Assembly: GCF_001281485.1 (NCBI RefSeq)
Contig: NZ_CP012669.1
Coordinates: 1,550,001 to 1,614,000, forward strand
From: Altererythrobacter epoxidivorans
GTDB lineage: Bacteria; Pseudomonadota; Alphaproteobacteria; Sphingomonadales; Sphingomonadaceae
DNA: 64,000 nt
Reading direction: 5' to 3'
The notes under the pieces were generated by a model. It made no database searches. It saw only the letters and a list, made by a program, of their open reading frames with translations, and was not told the DNA's origin. This document shows positions 34,760-44,860 of this stretch, one piece after another (the stretch's first letter is position 1; each line of letters opens with the position of its first letter). Made by a program: the position numbers and the translations under genes.

Positions 34760-35445
34760 AGTCGATGAAGACGAAGTTGAAAAAGACGCTTGACCTTGTC
34801 GCGATCGTGATCGGCGCTGCCGGGACGATCGCTGCGACGGGCAATTGGAATACCAAGGTCGTCGAAACCGAGCGCGGCCACCTGGTCGGAAATCCCGAAG
34901 CCAAGACGACGCTGACCGAATTCGTCAGCTATACCTGCCCCCACTGCGCCCATTTCGCGATCGAGGGCGAAGCGCCGCTGCAGATGGCCTATGTCGGGCC
35001 GGGCAAGATGAAGATGGAAATCAGGCCCTATATCCGCAACGTGGTGGACCTGGTCGCATCGCGACTGGTCCAGTGCGGGCCCGAAAAGAAATTCCTCCAG
35101 AACCATACCATGTTCATGATCCGCCAGTCGAGCTGGCTCCCCATCGCGCAGAAGGCGACCCCGGCGCAGCTGCAACGGTGGGCCAGAGGGGATGCCGCCG
35201 GTTTCCGCGAGGCGGCGAGTGCGCTCGGCTTCTACGACATGATGAAGACCCGCGGTTACGACAACGTCGCGGTCGACACATGCCTGGCGGACAAGGCCGC
35301 CATGGACAAGCTGGTGGCCAATACGCTCGACGATGCAAAGACATTCGGGGTCAAGTCGACCCCCAGCTTTGCCGTCGATGGCAAGCTGCTTCCCGGTGTT
35401 CATGGCTGGCCAGCGCTGCAAAAAGCCCTTTCTACCAATTTCTGA
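34756..35445 (+). CDS. Periplasmic DsbA-like thioredoxin-fold protein
   Basis: 229 residues; a signal or anchor helix (about 10-28) precedes VETERGHLVGNPEAKTTLTEFVSYTCPHCAHFAIEG with CPHC, DsbA family. TTG 34756 overlaps the DciA-like stop (TTGA) with GGTGGGGA upstream; ATG 34765, three codons later, is an alternative. It pairs with the next gene (35546), a lipidated paralogue. Confidence 0.87.
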   Translation: MKSMKTKLKKTLDLVAIVIGAAGTIAATGNWNTKVVETERGHLVGNPEAKTTLTEFVSYTCPHCAHFAIEGEAPLQMAYVGPGKMKMEIRPYIRNVVDLVASRLVQCGPEKKFLQNHTMFMIRQSSWLPIAQKATPAQLQRWARGDAAGFREAASALGFYDMMKTRGYDNVAVDTCLADKAAMDKLVANTLDDAKTFGVKSTPSFAVDGKLLPGVHGWPALQKALSTNF

Positions 35446-35545
35446 CCCGTTTTACCGTGGGACAAGCTGTGGAAAGCGCCGTCGGGAGCTTCTACCTGCG
35501 TCACCCTTCGTATAGCCTCCCCCTCCAGACCCAAGAGAAAGCGAC

Positions 35546-36307
35546 ATGACGACCCTACGTAAAATCGCATTTGCCACCCTCGCCGCCCCGCTCGCGCTCG
35601 GCCTCGCCGCATGCAGTTCCGAAGAAGCGGAAGATGCACCGCAGGGTGAACCCGTCGCCGCCGTTGCCGCACCCGAAGGTCAGACCTGGGACAGCGTGGT
35701 GGCCTATAACGATCGCGGCGGTTACGTCGTCGGCAATCCCGAAGCGCCGATCAAGCTGGTCGAATACGGTTCGCTGACCTGCCCGGGTTGTGCGCAATTC
35801 TCCGTCGACGCTTCGCGCCCGCTGATTGAAAACTACGTCAATTCGGGACGTGTGAGCTTCGAATTCCGCAGCTTCATCATCCACGGCCCGCTCGACCTCG
35901 CTTTGACCGCCTTGATCGGTTGCGGCGCCCCTGAAGCGGCCGTTCCGCTGGCTGACCAGGTCTGGGCGAACCTTCCTGCAATCCAGCAGCGTGCCTATGC
36001 AGATCAGGGCGCGCTCGAACGTTCGCTCAAGCTGCCTGAAGACCAGCGCTTCGTCGCATTCGCCGAAGTTGCCGGGCTGTACGATTTCTTCGCCGCCCGC
36101 GGCATCAGCAAGGAACAGGCACAGACCTGCCTCGCCGATTTTGCGAAGCTTGAGGAATACGCCAAGCTCTCGCAGTCCTACAGCGAGGACGACAACGTCA
36201 CCGGGACGCCGACTTTCGAACTGAACGGAAGGCGGCTCGAAATGTCGCCGACCGAACGGTCGTGGACCCAGGTCGAGGTTGCCCTGCAGAGGGCCGGCGC
36301 CCGGTAA
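35546..36307 (+). CDS. DsbA-like thioredoxin-fold lipoprotein
   Basis: 253 residues. Signal peptide with lipobox GLAAC (ATLAAPLALGLAACSSEE), acidic/Ala linker, then GGYVVGNPEAPIKLVEYGSLTCPGCAQFSVD with CPGC active site and NVTGTPTFELNGRRL cis-Pro region. Probably a membrane-tethered thiol oxidase or partner of the preceding protein. smc begins 28 nt downstream. Confidence 0.88.
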   Translation: MTTLRKIAFATLAAPLALGLAACSSEEAEDAPQGEPVAAVAAPEGQTWDSVVAYNDRGGYVVGNPEAPIKLVEYGSLTCPGCAQFSVDASRPLIENYVNSGRVSFEFRSFIIHGPLDLALTALIGCGAPEAAVPLADQVWANLPAIQQRAYADQGALERSLKLPEDQRFVAFAEVAGLYDFFAARGISKEQAQTCLADFAKLEEYAKLSQSYSEDDNVTGTPTFELNGRRLEMSPTERSWTQVEVALQRAGAR

Positions 36308-36335
36308 GGCGCGGTAACGGGGGGCAGACAGCTCG

Positions 36336-39300
36336 ATGGAGATCAGCCGGCTCAAGCTCAGCGGTTTCAAGAGCTTCGTCGAGCCTGCCGAACTGCGTAT
36401 CGAGCCCGGACTGACCGGCGTTGTCGGCCCCAACGGCTGCGGCAAATCCAACCTTCTCGAAGCGATCCGCTGGGTCATGGGCGAGAACTCGCCCAAATCC
36501 ATGCGCTCGGGCGGAATGGAAGACGTCATCTTCGCCGGCACCGAAAGCCGCCCTGCGCGCGATTTCGCCGAAGTCGTGCTGCAGGCGAGCGATTCCGAAG
36601 GTGAAGAACTGGAGGTCACCCGCCGCATCGAGCGCGGTGCCGGCAGTGCCTATCGCGTAAACGGACGCGATGTTCGCGCCAAGGACGTTGCCCTTACCTT
36701 CGCCGATGCCGCAACCGGGGCGCACAGCCCCGCTCTGGTAAGCCAGGGCAAGATTGCCCAGGTCATTGCAGCCAAGCCGACCGAACGGCGGCAGATGCTT
36801 GAAGAGGCAGCCGGCATTGCCGGTCTCCACGTCCGCAAGAAGGATGCAGAGAGCAAGCTCAAGTCGACCGAGAAGAACCTGGAGCGCCTTGAAGACCTGA
36901 TGGCGGGTCTCGATGCGCAGATGTCGTCGCTGAGGCGCCAGGCAAAGCAGGCCGAACGCTACAAAAAGCTTTCGGACGAAATCAAAGTGGCCGAGGCGCG
37001 GTTGCTCTACGCTCGTTGGCGCGATGCTGCCGCGGCTGCCGACGAAGCACGCAAGGCCGCGAAGACGGCGGACGAAAAAGTCGCCCAGGCCAAGGTTGCG
37101 AGCGACGAAGCGCAAAAGGCGCAAGCCGCTGCCGCTGCGGCAATTGCCGAAGCCCGCGAAGAACTTGCCGACCGGCGCGACGACGCCAGCGCCCACGGCC
37201 ACCGCATGGCTGCGCTTTCGAGCCAACTGGAAGCAGCAGAACAACGCCTTGCCGATCTCGACCGGCAGAAAATTCGTCTCGAGGAAGATCGCGGAAACGC
37301 CGACCGCCTGACGCGGGATGCGGCTGAAGCGCTCGCCCGGCTCGAACGCGACCTCGTCGCCAGCGTCAAGGCGCTTGAAGCGGACGAAGCGCGGCGCCCT
37401 GCCCTGCTCGCAAAATCGGAAGATACCGAACGTGCCAGCCGTACGGCCGAACTCGCTCTGGCCAAGGCGACGGCCGATCACGCAGGTGTCGAGGCCGAGT
37501 GGCGCGTGGCCGAGGCCGAGATCACGCAGGCCGAAAACCGGCTTGCCCGTTTGCGCAGCGATAGCGAGCGTCATGAGCGCACGAGAGCTGAACTGGGTGC
37601 TAGCGGAGATCCCGAAATCGCCGTCAGCGAAGCGCAGGCAGCTGCCAAGCAAGCCGCCGGAAAGCTCGTCCAGCTGCGTGCGCGATTGGAACAGGCGCAG
37701 TCGCGCAAATCCGATCTGCAGGAACGGCGCGACCAGGCATCGACCGCGCTTTCCTCTGCCAAGGCCGAACTTGCAGGGATCGAACGCGAATACAACGCGC
37801 TGGCCCGGGACCGCGATGCGCGCGAACGCCAGGCCGAACAGCGCAAGGGCCTTCCCACTGCGCTCGACAAGCTTGGCGTCGAACCGGGTTACGAGCGCGC
37901 AATCGCGGCGGTGCTGGGCCGGGACGCGAAGTCGCCACTCGGCAAACCGGCGCAGGATACCGATGGCCGTTTCTGGACGGGAACTGACGCCCCGAAAGCG
38001 GTCGCCGACAGCGTCCTCGACCATGTTACGCAATGCCCACAGGAACTTAAGGCACGCCTTGCGCTCGTTCACGTCGCAGATAGCGACGATGGCCGAGACC
38101 TGGGTCCCGGCGAGTGGCTGGTCACGCTCGCCGGGCACCTCAGGCGGTGGGACGGCTTTATCGCCCGCGGCGAGGGTGCAGCGGAAGCGGCGCGACTGGA
38201 AGCGGCCAACCGCCTGGCCGAACTGGAAGGGCAACTGCCATCTCTGCGCACTGCCATTGAAAAGGCGGAAACCGAAGAGCAGGAAGCGCGCGATGCGCTC
38301 TCGGCCCTCGGCGCCGATCTGGTGGCGCAGGAACGCGGCATCGCCGCTGCCATCGAGGACGAGCGGCATGCCCTGCGCGCGCTCGATCAGGCAGAGGCCG
38401 CTCGCGAACGACTTGCCGCCCGCCTCGCCGAACTGGCCGATGCGGAAAAGGATCTGGCCGAGCAACTGGCGCAGGCCGAAAAAGAGCTGAAATCGGCGCA
38501 GGATAAGCGTGCCGCCCTTCCCCCGCCCGATGCCGGGCGCGCCCAGCTTGAGGCAGCACAGGCGAAGCACGAGGCCGCGAAATCAGCGGTGCAATCGGCA
38601 GCAGCGGAACTTGCCGCTCATGACCAGGGACTGGCAGTCGCGCGCGAACGGACGGCTGCGCAGCGCTCCGAAAAATCGAACTGGGAACAGCGTTCGGGAG
38701 AAGCCGCCGCACGAATGGCCGACACAGCGAACAGGCTCGAGGAAATCGAGCAGGAACGTGCTGTCGTCGCCGCCAAGCCGGAAGGGCTGATCAAGGAGAT
38801 CGAGCAGGGCGACGTCATGCGCGCGAAGCTGGGCGAAGAGCTGGCCGCCGCAGAGCGGATCGTCGCGGAGCGCCAGGAAACACTCAATCAGGCCGATCGC
38901 AATTTTGCCGAGACGAACGAAGCTCTCGCAACCGCGCGTGAATCGCGTGCCGGCCTCGCTGCGCGGGCAGAGAATGAAGAGGCGCGCCGGGGCGAGATGG
39001 CGCGGATATCGGGCGAACGCTTCCAGTGCCCGCCGCCCATGCTCGCCGAACGGTTCGACTTCGAGCCCGGACAGATCGGAAAAGCGGGCGCAGAAGCGGA
39101 GGAAATGGACCGCCTGACCGCCAGCCGCGAAAGGATCGGGCCGGTCAACCTCGTGGCAGCAGACGAGCTCGCCCGGATCGAAGAAGAGCACGGAGCCAGC
39201 GCCAGCGAACAGGCCGAACTGGTCGAGGCGGTCAACCGGTTGCGCGGTTCGATCGGCAACCTCAACCGCGAGGGCCGCGAAAGGCTCCGAGCAGCATTCG

Positions 39301-39758
39301 ACGAGGTCAACGGCCACTTCCAGCGCCTGTTCGTCCGGCTGTTCCAGGGCGGCAGCGCGCATCTCGCCCTGATCGACAGCGACGACCCGCTGGAAGCCGG
39401 CCTCGAAATCTTCGCCCAGCCGCCGGGCAAGAAGCTCCAATCGCTGACCCTGCTGTCAGGCGGCGAGCAGGCCTTGACCGCAACCGCGCTGATCTTCGCA
39501 CTGTTCCTGACCAATCCGGCCCCGATCTGCGTGCTCGACGAAGTCGATGCGCCTCTCGATGATGCGAATGTGGAACGGTTCTGCGACCTGCTCGATTCGA
39601 TGGTCCGCGAAACCAGGACGCGCTACCTCATCGTCACCCACAATGCCGTTACGATGAGCCGGATGCATCGCCTGTTCGGCGTAACCATGGCGGAAAAGGG
39701 CGTCTCGCGTCTCGTCAGCGTCGATCTAGGCGAGGCGGAGTTGATGGCGGCCGAGTGA
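36336..39758 (+). CDS. smc: Chromosome segregation protein SMC
   Basis: ATPase of the SMC-ScpAB complex that organises the chromosome. 1140 residues: N-terminal Walker A GPNGCGKSN at about 32-40, long coiled coil rich in Ala/Glu/Arg, a hinge around 500-600 (GVEPGYERAIAAVLG...), second coiled coil, and C-terminal signature LLSGGEQALTA with Walker B ICVLDEVDAPLDD. Slightly shorter than the usual 1150-1190. ScpA/ScpB are not in the window. The methyltransferase GTG overlaps its stop. Confidence 0.96.
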   Translation: MEISRLKLSGFKSFVEPAELRIEPGLTGVVGPNGCGKSNLLEAIRWVMGENSPKSMRSGGMEDVIFAGTESRPARDFAEVVLQASDSEGEELEVTRRIERGAGSAYRVNGRDVRAKDVALTFADAATGAHSPALVSQGKIAQVIAAKPTERRQMLEEAAGIAGLHVRKKDAESKLKSTEKNLERLEDLMAGLDAQMSSLRRQAKQAERYKKLSDEIKVAEARLLYARWRDAAAAADEARKAAKTADEKVAQAKVASDEAQKAQAAAAAAIAEAREELADRRDDASAHGHRMAALSSQLEAAEQRLADLDRQKIRLEEDRGNADRLTRDAAEALARLERDLVASVKALEADEARRPALLAKSEDTERASRTAELALAKATADHAGVEAEWRVAEAEITQAENRLARLRSDSERHERTRAELGASGDPEIAVSEAQAAAKQAAGKLVQLRARLEQAQSRKSDLQERRDQASTALSSAKAELAGIEREYNALARDRDARERQAEQRKGLPTALDKLGVEPGYERAIAAVLGRDAKSPLGKPAQDTDGRFWTGTDAPKAVADSVLDHVTQCPQELKARLALVHVADSDDGRDLGPGEWLVTLAGHLRRWDGFIARGEGAAEAARLEAANRLAELEGQLPSLRTAIEKAETEEQEARDALSALGADLVAQERGIAAAIEDERHALRALDQAEAARERLAARLAELADAEKDLAEQLAQAEKELKSAQDKRAALPPPDAGRAQLEAAQAKHEAAKSAVQSAAAELAAHDQGLAVARERTAAQRSEKSNWEQRSGEAAARMADTANRLEEIEQERAVVAAKPEGLIKEIEQGDVMRAKLGEELAAAERIVAERQETLNQADRNFAETNEALATARESRAGLAARAENEEARRGEMARISGERFQCPPPMLAERFDFEPGQIGKAGAEAEEMDRLTASRERIGPVNLVAADELARIEEEHGASASEQAELVEAVNRLRGSIGNLNREGRERLRAAFDEVNGHFQRLFVRLFQGGSAHLALIDSDDPLEAGLEIFAQPPGKKLQSLTLLSGGEQALTATALIFALFLTNPAPICVLDEVDAPLDDANVERFCDLLDSMVRETRTRYLIVTHNAVTMSRMHRLFGVTMAEKGVSRLVSVDLGEAELMAAE

Positions 39759-40480
39759 CGAGCGAGATCGATATTTACGATCCCGACTACGTCAGGGATA
39801 TCTTTGATCGATGCTCTGACAAGTACATCGCCTTCAGCACAATATGTTCGCTGGGTTTCACCGAGATTTGGCGCCGACAATGCGCTGAAATGCTTGAATT
39901 AAGCAGCGGTGACCTAAAAGGTTACGACCTTATGGCCGGAACTGGAGAAGTCTGGCCACACCTCCTCAAACAATATCCCAACATCCAGTCTATTTGTGCC
40001 GTCGACATTTCACCAGGCATGCATAAGCGAGCCTTGAGCCGTCTGCACGAAATGCGCGCGCACAAGATCAGTTTCATCGAGGACAACGTGCTCGCCAGCG
40101 AGCTACCGGCCTCGAGCTCAGACTTCGTCGTATCGACTTTCGGTCTCAAGACTTTCAATCATGAGCAGCATGCCAAGCTTGCCGAATTGGTCTCGCATGT
40201 ATTGAAGCCCGGTGGTCGTTTCGCGTTCATTGAGGCATCAGATCCAAAAGGCTGGTGGTTTCGATGGCTTTATCTTTTCCATCTCAAGACGGTGCTTCCA
40301 CTGGTCGAGAAGACCCTCCTGCGTGGAGCTCAGGATTTCTCCATGATCGGGCGTTATTCGACCAACTTCGGAAACGCGGCCGGCTTTGCCACCCTGCTAG
40401 AGCAATGTGGACTTGAAGTAAGCTACCGCAAATTCTTCTTCGGATGCGCCTCGGGCGTGTGCGGCTCTAAGCCTCGATAA
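39755..40480 (+). CDS. Class I SAM-dependent methyltransferase (UbiE/Coq5-like)
   Basis: 241 residues. SAM-binding GYDLMAGTGEVWPHL, CAVDISPGMHKRAL and FVVSTFGLKTFNHEQH resemble UbiE-type C-methyltransferases, but the substrate is unknown. GTG 39755 overlaps the smc stop (GTGA). GC content is about 50% (hand count 90/180 at 39781-39960) against about 68% in the smc 3' end, so the gene looks acquired. Its last 14 nt overlap the convergent merR gene. Confidence 0.87.
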   Translation: MTSEIDIYDPDYVRDIFDRCSDKYIAFSTICSLGFTEIWRRQCAEMLELSSGDLKGYDLMAGTGEVWPHLLKQYPNIQSICAVDISPGMHKRALSRLHEMRAHKISFIEDNVLASELPASSSDFVVSTFGLKTFNHEQHAKLAELVSHVLKPGGRFAFIEASDPKGWWFRWLYLFHLKTVLPLVEKTLLRGAQDFSMIGRYSTNFGNAAGFATLLEQCGLEVSYRKFFFGCASGVCGSKPR

Positions 40481-40892
40481 TCGCGGCGAGGCGGCTGCGG
40501 ATCGCTTTCAGTTGAGGCAGGATATCGGCGGCAGATAGCGCATCATCCAGGCCCAGATGCAGTTCCGCATGGGTTGCCGCACGTTGCGGCGCTTCATTGG
40601 CAACGGAGGGACTGGTCGCTTCGACAGACGCTCCGCCCTTCCCGCCCTTGATCGCGGCCTTTGCCCCCTTGAGCGTGTAGCCTTCTCGATTGACGAGCCG
40701 GTCGATCGTTTGGACCAGTTCGACATCTTCTGGGCGATAATAGCGCCGGCCACCGCTGCGTTTCAGCGGCTTGAGCATCGGAAACTGCTGTTCCCAGTAA
40801 CGCAGGACGTGCGGCTTTATTCCGAGCGCTTCGCCGACTTCCCCAATGGTCCTGAGAGCCCCCTCATCCTTGCCATCGTGGAAATCGGCCAT
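40467..40892 (-). CDS. MerR family transcriptional regulator
   Basis: 141 residues. Winged-helix start RTIGEVGEALGIKPHVLRYWEQQFPMLKPLKRSGGRRYYRPEDVELV is canonical; the C-terminal part is short and lacks metal-binding Cys. In alphaproteobacteria this regulator regularly sits after ihfA and fabH. Target unknown. Confidence 0.92.
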   Translation of the reverse strand: MADFHDGKDEGALRTIGEVGEALGIKPHVLRYWEQQFPMLKPLKRSGGRRYYRPEDVELVQTIDRLVNREGYTLKGAKAAIKGGKGGASVEATSPSVANEAPQRAATHAELHLGLDDALSAADILPQLKAIRSRLAAIIEA

Positions 40893-40899
40893 GATCCCG

Positions 40900-41205
40900 T
40901 CAGCCCTTGGCTACCCGCTCCTTGAGGAGCTGGCTTGCGCGGAAGGTCATCACCCGGCGCGGGGTGATCGGAACTTCGACGCCGGTCTTGGGGTTGCGGC
41001 CTACGCGTTCGCGCTTGTCGCGGAGAATGAAACTTCCGAAACCGGAAATCTTGACGTTCTGGCCGTCGGCCAGCGCTTCGCTCATCTTTTCGAGGATGGA
41101 TTCCACCATGTCGAGCGATTCCGCCCGCGAAAATCCCATTTTCCGATTGATCGTTTCAGCCAGATCGGCGCGAGTCAGAGTGCCCACCGAACGCATCATT
41201 TGCAT
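40900..41205 (-). CDS. ihfA: Integration host factor subunit alpha
   Basis: Sequence-specific DNA-bending protein acting as an IhfA/IhfB heterodimer. 101 residues; [55 protein letters not shown] and RRVMTFRAS are the HU/IHF fold. ATG 41205 or 41199 could be the start (GGGAGA upstream fits the latter better). The merR gene follows by 7 nt. Confidence 0.95.
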   Translation of the reverse strand: MQMMRSVGTLTRADLAETINRKMGFSRAESLDMVESILEKMSEALADGQNVKISGFGSFILRDKRERVGRNPKTGVEVPITPRRVMTFRASQLLKERVAKG

Positions 41206-41298
41206 TCTCCCATCATCAGCGCGACCCTGACAACTGCTTATACCTTATGGATTAATTCGGGATTTCGCAACGCCGGAGGCGTATTTCGGTGGAAATCG

Positions 41299-42264
41299 TC
41301 AGACCCGGACCAGGCTGGCACCCCAGGTGAAGCCGCCACCCATGGCTTCGAACATCACCAGATCGCCCGATTTGATACGGCCATCCTTGCGGGCGGTGTC
41401 GAAAGCGAGCGGAACGGATGCAGCCGAAGTGTTGGCGTGGCGATCGACGGTCACGACCACGCGTTCAGCCTCGATACCGAGCTTGCGCGCAGTCGCATCG
41501 AGGATGCGGGCATTGGCCTGGTGCGGCACCACCCAGTCGACATCGGACATGGAATGCCCTGAATCTTCAAGCACTTCGCCAAGAACTTCGGCGAGGTTGA
41601 CGACGGCGTGGCGGAATACCTCGCGCCCCTTCATTCGTAGGTGGCCGACGGTTTGCGTGGTCGAAGGTCCGCCATCGACATACAGCAGGTCATGCTGTGC
41701 GCCGTCGGCGTGGAGCTGCGTGGCAATGACGCCAGCTTCCTCGTCATCGGTTTCTTCAGCTTCGAGAAGGATGGCGCCGGCACCGTCGCCGAACAGAACG
41801 CAGGTCGTGCGATCTTCCCAGTCGAGAATCCGGCTGAAGGTTTCCGCGCCGATCACCAGCGCACGCTTTGCCATGCCGGTGCGCAGCATCGAGTCGGCCG
41901 CAGCGAGCGCATAAAGGAAGCCCGAACAAACCGCGGCGACATCGAACGCAATACCACCGTTCGCGCCGAGCGCATGCTGGACCTTGGTAGCGGTCGCGGG
42001 AAAAGTGTTGTCCGGGGTCGCCGTAGCGAGGACGATCAGGTCCACAGTCTTGGGATCTACGCCGGCATCGGCACAGGCCGCTTTTGCCGCGTCGATTGCG
42101 AGGGTCGAGGTCGTCTCCCCCTCGCCAGCGATATAACGTTGGCGAATGCCGGTGCGTTCAACGATCCATTCGTCGCTCGTGTCCACCTGGCTTGCCAGTT
42201 CGGCATTGGTGACACAGCGTTCGGGCAGGGCCGAACCGCTACCGCGAAAATGGGATCGGATCAC
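41299..42264 (-). CDS. fabH: Beta-ketoacyl-ACP synthase III
   Basis: Starts fatty-acid chains by condensing acetyl-CoA with malonyl-ACP. 321 residues; catalytic Cys in [13 protein letters not shown] (about 112), His in VPHQANARI, Asn in [13 protein letters not shown]. The ATG overlaps the plsX stop by 4 nt, so they are coupled. Confidence 0.96.
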   Translation of the reverse strand: MIRSHFRGSGSALPERCVTNAELASQVDTSDEWIVERTGIRQRYIAGEGETTSTLAIDAAKAACADAGVDPKTVDLIVLATATPDNTFPATATKVQHALGANGGIAFDVAAVCSGFLYALAAADSMLRTGMAKRALVIGAETFSRILDWEDRTTCVLFGDGAGAILLEAEETDDEEAGVIATQLHADGAQHDLLYVDGGPSTTQTVGHLRMKGREVFRHAVVNLAEVLGEVLEDSGHSMSDVDWVVPHQANARILDATARKLGIEAERVVVTVDRHANTSAASVPLAFDTARKDGRIKSGDLVMFEAMGGGFTWGASLVRV

Positions 42265-43316
42265 TCGGCAGCCTCGTCTTCGGGAACGTTGCCGTCTTCC
42301 TTGCCCAGTGCGGCAAGATCGTCGGCAATGCGATTGGTGATGTCGTCTTCGAGAAGACGCGCGGCCACTTCGACCGCATTGGCGACGCCCTTGGCCGTGG
42401 CGCTGCCATGGCTTTTCACGACCACGCCGTTGAGGCCGAGGAAAACCGCGCCATTGTGATTGTTGGGGTCGAGATGGTGCTTCAGCAATTCGGTCGCAGG
42501 GCGCGACACGAGGAAGCCGATCTTCGAACGTAGCGAACTGGTGAAGGCGGTGCGTAGCAAGTCGGTCACGAAACGCGCCGCCCCTTCGATGGCTTTCAAC
42601 GCAATATTGCCCGAAAAACCGTCTGTCACCACCACGTCGACTTCGCCGCGGTTGATCTTGTCGCTTTCGACGAAACCGTCGAACTGCATCGCGAGACCTG
42701 TCGCAGCCTGCAACTGCGCCGCTGCATCGCGCAGCGATTCGGTGCCCTTGATCTCTTCGGTGCCGATATTGAGAAGGCGCACACGCGGCTTCTCGAAACC
42801 GTTGACGATGCGCGAATAGGCTGCACCCATCACGGCGAACTGGACGAGGTTGCGGGCATCGGCATCGGTGTTGGCACCGAGGTCGAGCATGATCACGTCG
42901 TGTTCTTCGAGTGTCGGCAGCAAGGCCGCAAGTGCGGGCCGGTCGATCCCGGGCATGGTGCGCAGGGCAAGCTTGCTCATCGCCATGAGAGCGCCGGTGT
43001 TCCCAGCGCTCACCGCGGCGCCGGCACGGCCTTCCTTCACGGCATTGACCGCGAGCCCCATCGACGTGGTCTTGGCACGGCGTAGCGCACGGCTAGGCAG
43101 TTCGTCCCCGCCCACGACATCGTCGCAGTGGAGGATCTCGGACGCGCCGCGCATGTTGGGATGATCTTCGAGAGCGGCCTTGATCCGCGTCTCGTCGCCC
43201 ACCAGCAGGAACTGGAACTTGTCGTGACGGCGACGAGCAAGGGCTGCGCCCTCGACCATCACGCGCACGCCTTCGTCGCCGCCCATCGCATCAACAGCGA
43301 TACGCGGCAAACTCAT
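42261..43316 (-). CDS. plsX: Phosphate acyltransferase PlsX
   Basis: Makes acyl-phosphate from acyl-ACP for glycerol-phosphate acylation. 351 residues; starts [22 protein letters not shown], with [11 protein letters not shown] and [16 protein letters not shown] typical. Part of rpmF-plsX-fabH-ihfA-merR; 27 nt separate it from rpmF. Confidence 0.96.
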   Translation of the reverse strand: MSLPRIAVDAMGGDEGVRVMVEGAALARRRHDKFQFLLVGDETRIKAALEDHPNMRGASEILHCDDVVGGDELPSRALRRAKTTSMGLAVNAVKEGRAGAAVSAGNTGALMAMSKLALRTMPGIDRPALAALLPTLEEHDVIMLDLGANTDADARNLVQFAVMGAAYSRIVNGFEKPRVRLLNIGTEEIKGTESLRDAAAQLQAATGLAMQFDGFVESDKINRGEVDVVVTDGFSGNIALKAIEGAARFVTDLLRTAFTSSLRSKIGFLVSRPATELLKHHLDPNNHNGAVFLGLNGVVVKSHGSATAKGVANAVEVAARLLEDDITNRIADDLAALGKEDGNVPEDEAAE

Positions 43317-43343
43317 CCCAGTCTCTCCAGCAATAGCAGTCGA

Positions 43344-43523
43344 TTAAAGGCCGACTGCGACGACCTCACGACCGTTGTAGAAGCCGCAGTGCGGGCACAG
43401 ATTGTGCGGACGCTTCAGCTCACCGCAGTTCGAACACTCGTGATGAGCTTCGACCTTCAGCGAATCATGCGCACGGCGATTACCACGACGGTGGGGCGAT
43501 ACTTTTCTCTTGGGGACAGCCAT
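43344..43523 (-). CDS. rpmF: 50S ribosomal protein L32
   Basis: 59 residues, too short for many gene lists. [20 protein letters not shown] start and zinc-type Cys pairs CSNC and CPHC are diagnostic of the zinc-binding L32 form. It lies immediately upstream of plsX, the conserved bacterial order. Confidence 0.97.
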   Translation of the reverse strand: MAVPKRKVSPHRRGNRRAHDSLKVEAHHECSNCGELKRPHNLCPHCGFYNGREVVAVGL

Positions 43524-43719
43524 TCCGGCACCTGTTCCTCAAATAAATCAATCAATTTGTGAGCCGCTCTAGGACAAGGTCCGAGGGTGCACAAGTAGCG
43601 CGCACAAATTCGGGCCCGGCCATGGCGGGAAGGCGCGCGCTATAGCCTATATTTCCGCCGTTGCAACCCATTGGAGTCACCGGTAGCAATCCGGCAACCT
43701 GAATTGGGAGGGGAATATC

Positions 43720-44118
43720 ATGGAAATCCTGTTGCCTGTCACGCTTTCGTCCGCCGCTGCCGCCGGCATCCTCGCCATCTGGCTGATGCTTCGCGTCGGG
43801 CAGGTTCGCATGTCGCAAAAGGTCAGCATTGGTGATGGCGGCAACGAACTCGTCACGCGCCGCATGCGTGCCCACGCCAATTTCGTCGAAAGCGCGCCAT
43901 TCGTCGTCCTGCTGGTCGGTGTCATCGAGATCGCCGGAAAGGGTGGCAGCTGGCTGCCCTATGTCGCCGGCGCCTATTTCATCGGCCGCATCCTGCACGG
44001 ATTCGGCATGGAAGGCGGCTCGCTCGGCTGGGGCCGCTCGCTCGGCATCCTTGTCACTATGCTCGTCCTGCTCGGACTGTCGATCGTGGCGGTACTGATC
44101 GGCATGCGGGTCCTGTGA
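43720..44118 (+). CDS. MAPEG family membrane protein
   Basis: 132 residues with four hydrophobic helices; RRMRAHANFVESAPFVVLLVGVIE and ARILHGFGM-like GRILHGFGMEGG match bacterial MAPEG proteins (glutathione-dependent membrane enzymes or relatives). GGAGGGGA lies 5 nt before ATG 43720. Fits the glutathione theme of the window. Substrate unknown. Confidence 0.87.
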   Translation: MEILLPVTLSSAAAAGILAIWLMLRVGQVRMSQKVSIGDGGNELVTRRMRAHANFVESAPFVVLLVGVIEIAGKGGSWLPYVAGAYFIGRILHGFGMEGGSLGWGRSLGILVTMLVLLGLSIVAVLIGMRVL

Positions 44119-44123
44119 CCCGC
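44106..44123. terminator. Tetraloop hairpin at the MAPEG / MBL convergent ends
   Basis: GCGGGTC (44106-44112), loop CTGT, GACCCGC (44117-44123): perfect 7-bp stem spanning the MAPEG stop codon. No T-tract, so efficiency is uncertain. Confidence 0.4.
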
Positions 44124-44128
44124 AAGGC

Positions 44129-44809
44129 TCAACTCAAGGCGTAATCGCTGACGAAGGCGTTGGTCTTTCGTTCCTGACCGAAAGTGCTCGTCGGCCCATG
44201 TCCGGGAATGAAAGTCACGCCTTCGCCCAGAGGCCACAGCTTCTGGGTGATCGAATCGATCAGGTCCTGGTGATTGCCCATCGGGAAATCGGTTCGCCCG
44301 ATGCTACCCTGGAACAATACGTCACCGACAATCGCGAAATTGCTCGGGCGGTGGAAAAAGACGACATGGCCGGGCGTGTGACCCGGACAATGGATCACTT
44401 CCAGCGTCAGTTCGCCCACCGTCACCGTGTCGCCATCGACCAGCCAGCGGTCCGGCTCGAACGACTGGGCACGCATTCCGTATTTTCCGCCGTCTTCGTC
44501 TAACCGCGATATCCAGAAGCGATCGTCCTCGTGCGGCCCTTCGATCGGGATGCCGAGTTCTTCGGCCAGCATGCCTGCCTGTCCGCAATGATCGAGGTGC
44601 CCGTGGGTGATCAGGATCTTTTCCAGCGTCACCCCGGTCTGCTGGATCGCGGCCTTCAGCCGGTCGAGGTCACCCCCGGGATCGGTCAACGCGCCGCGCA
44701 TCGTCTTGGTGCACCAGATCAGCGAGCAATTCTGCTGCAGCGGTGTCACTGGAATGATCGCCGCCTTCATCAGCGGGCCTTGGGTCGAGCGTTCCGGGCT
44801 GTTGGTCAT
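44129..44809 (-). CDS. MBL-fold metallo-hydrolase (glyoxalase II-like, YcbL type)
   Basis: 226 residues from ATG 44809. Metal site THGHLDHCGQ plus CPGHTPGHVVFF, GDVLFQGSIGRTDFP and a late PGHGPTS. KAAIIPVTPLQQNCSLIW is the usual start of these enzymes; ATG 44770 (MKAAIIP) is an equally possible start. Likely a hydroxyacylglutathione hydrolase relative. Confidence 0.88.
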   Translation of the reverse strand: MTNSPERSTQGPLMKAAIIPVTPLQQNCSLIWCTKTMRGALTDPGGDLDRLKAAIQQTGVTLEKILITHGHLDHCGQAGMLAEELGIPIEGPHEDDRFWISRLDEDGGKYGMRAQSFEPDRWLVDGDTVTVGELTLEVIHCPGHTPGHVVFFHRPSNFAIVGDVLFQGSIGRTDFPMGNHQDLIDSITQKLWPLGEGVTFIPGHGPTSTFGQERKTNAFVSDYALS

Positions 44810-44860
44810 GGCACGAGAGATGGCGCTTCGGAACGCGCCATGCAAGCCGCAATACTGCTG

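Noticed and set aside
36198..38570. 790-codon minus-strand frame
   Set aside because: Antisense to smc; a by-product of Ala/Glu/Arg codons.
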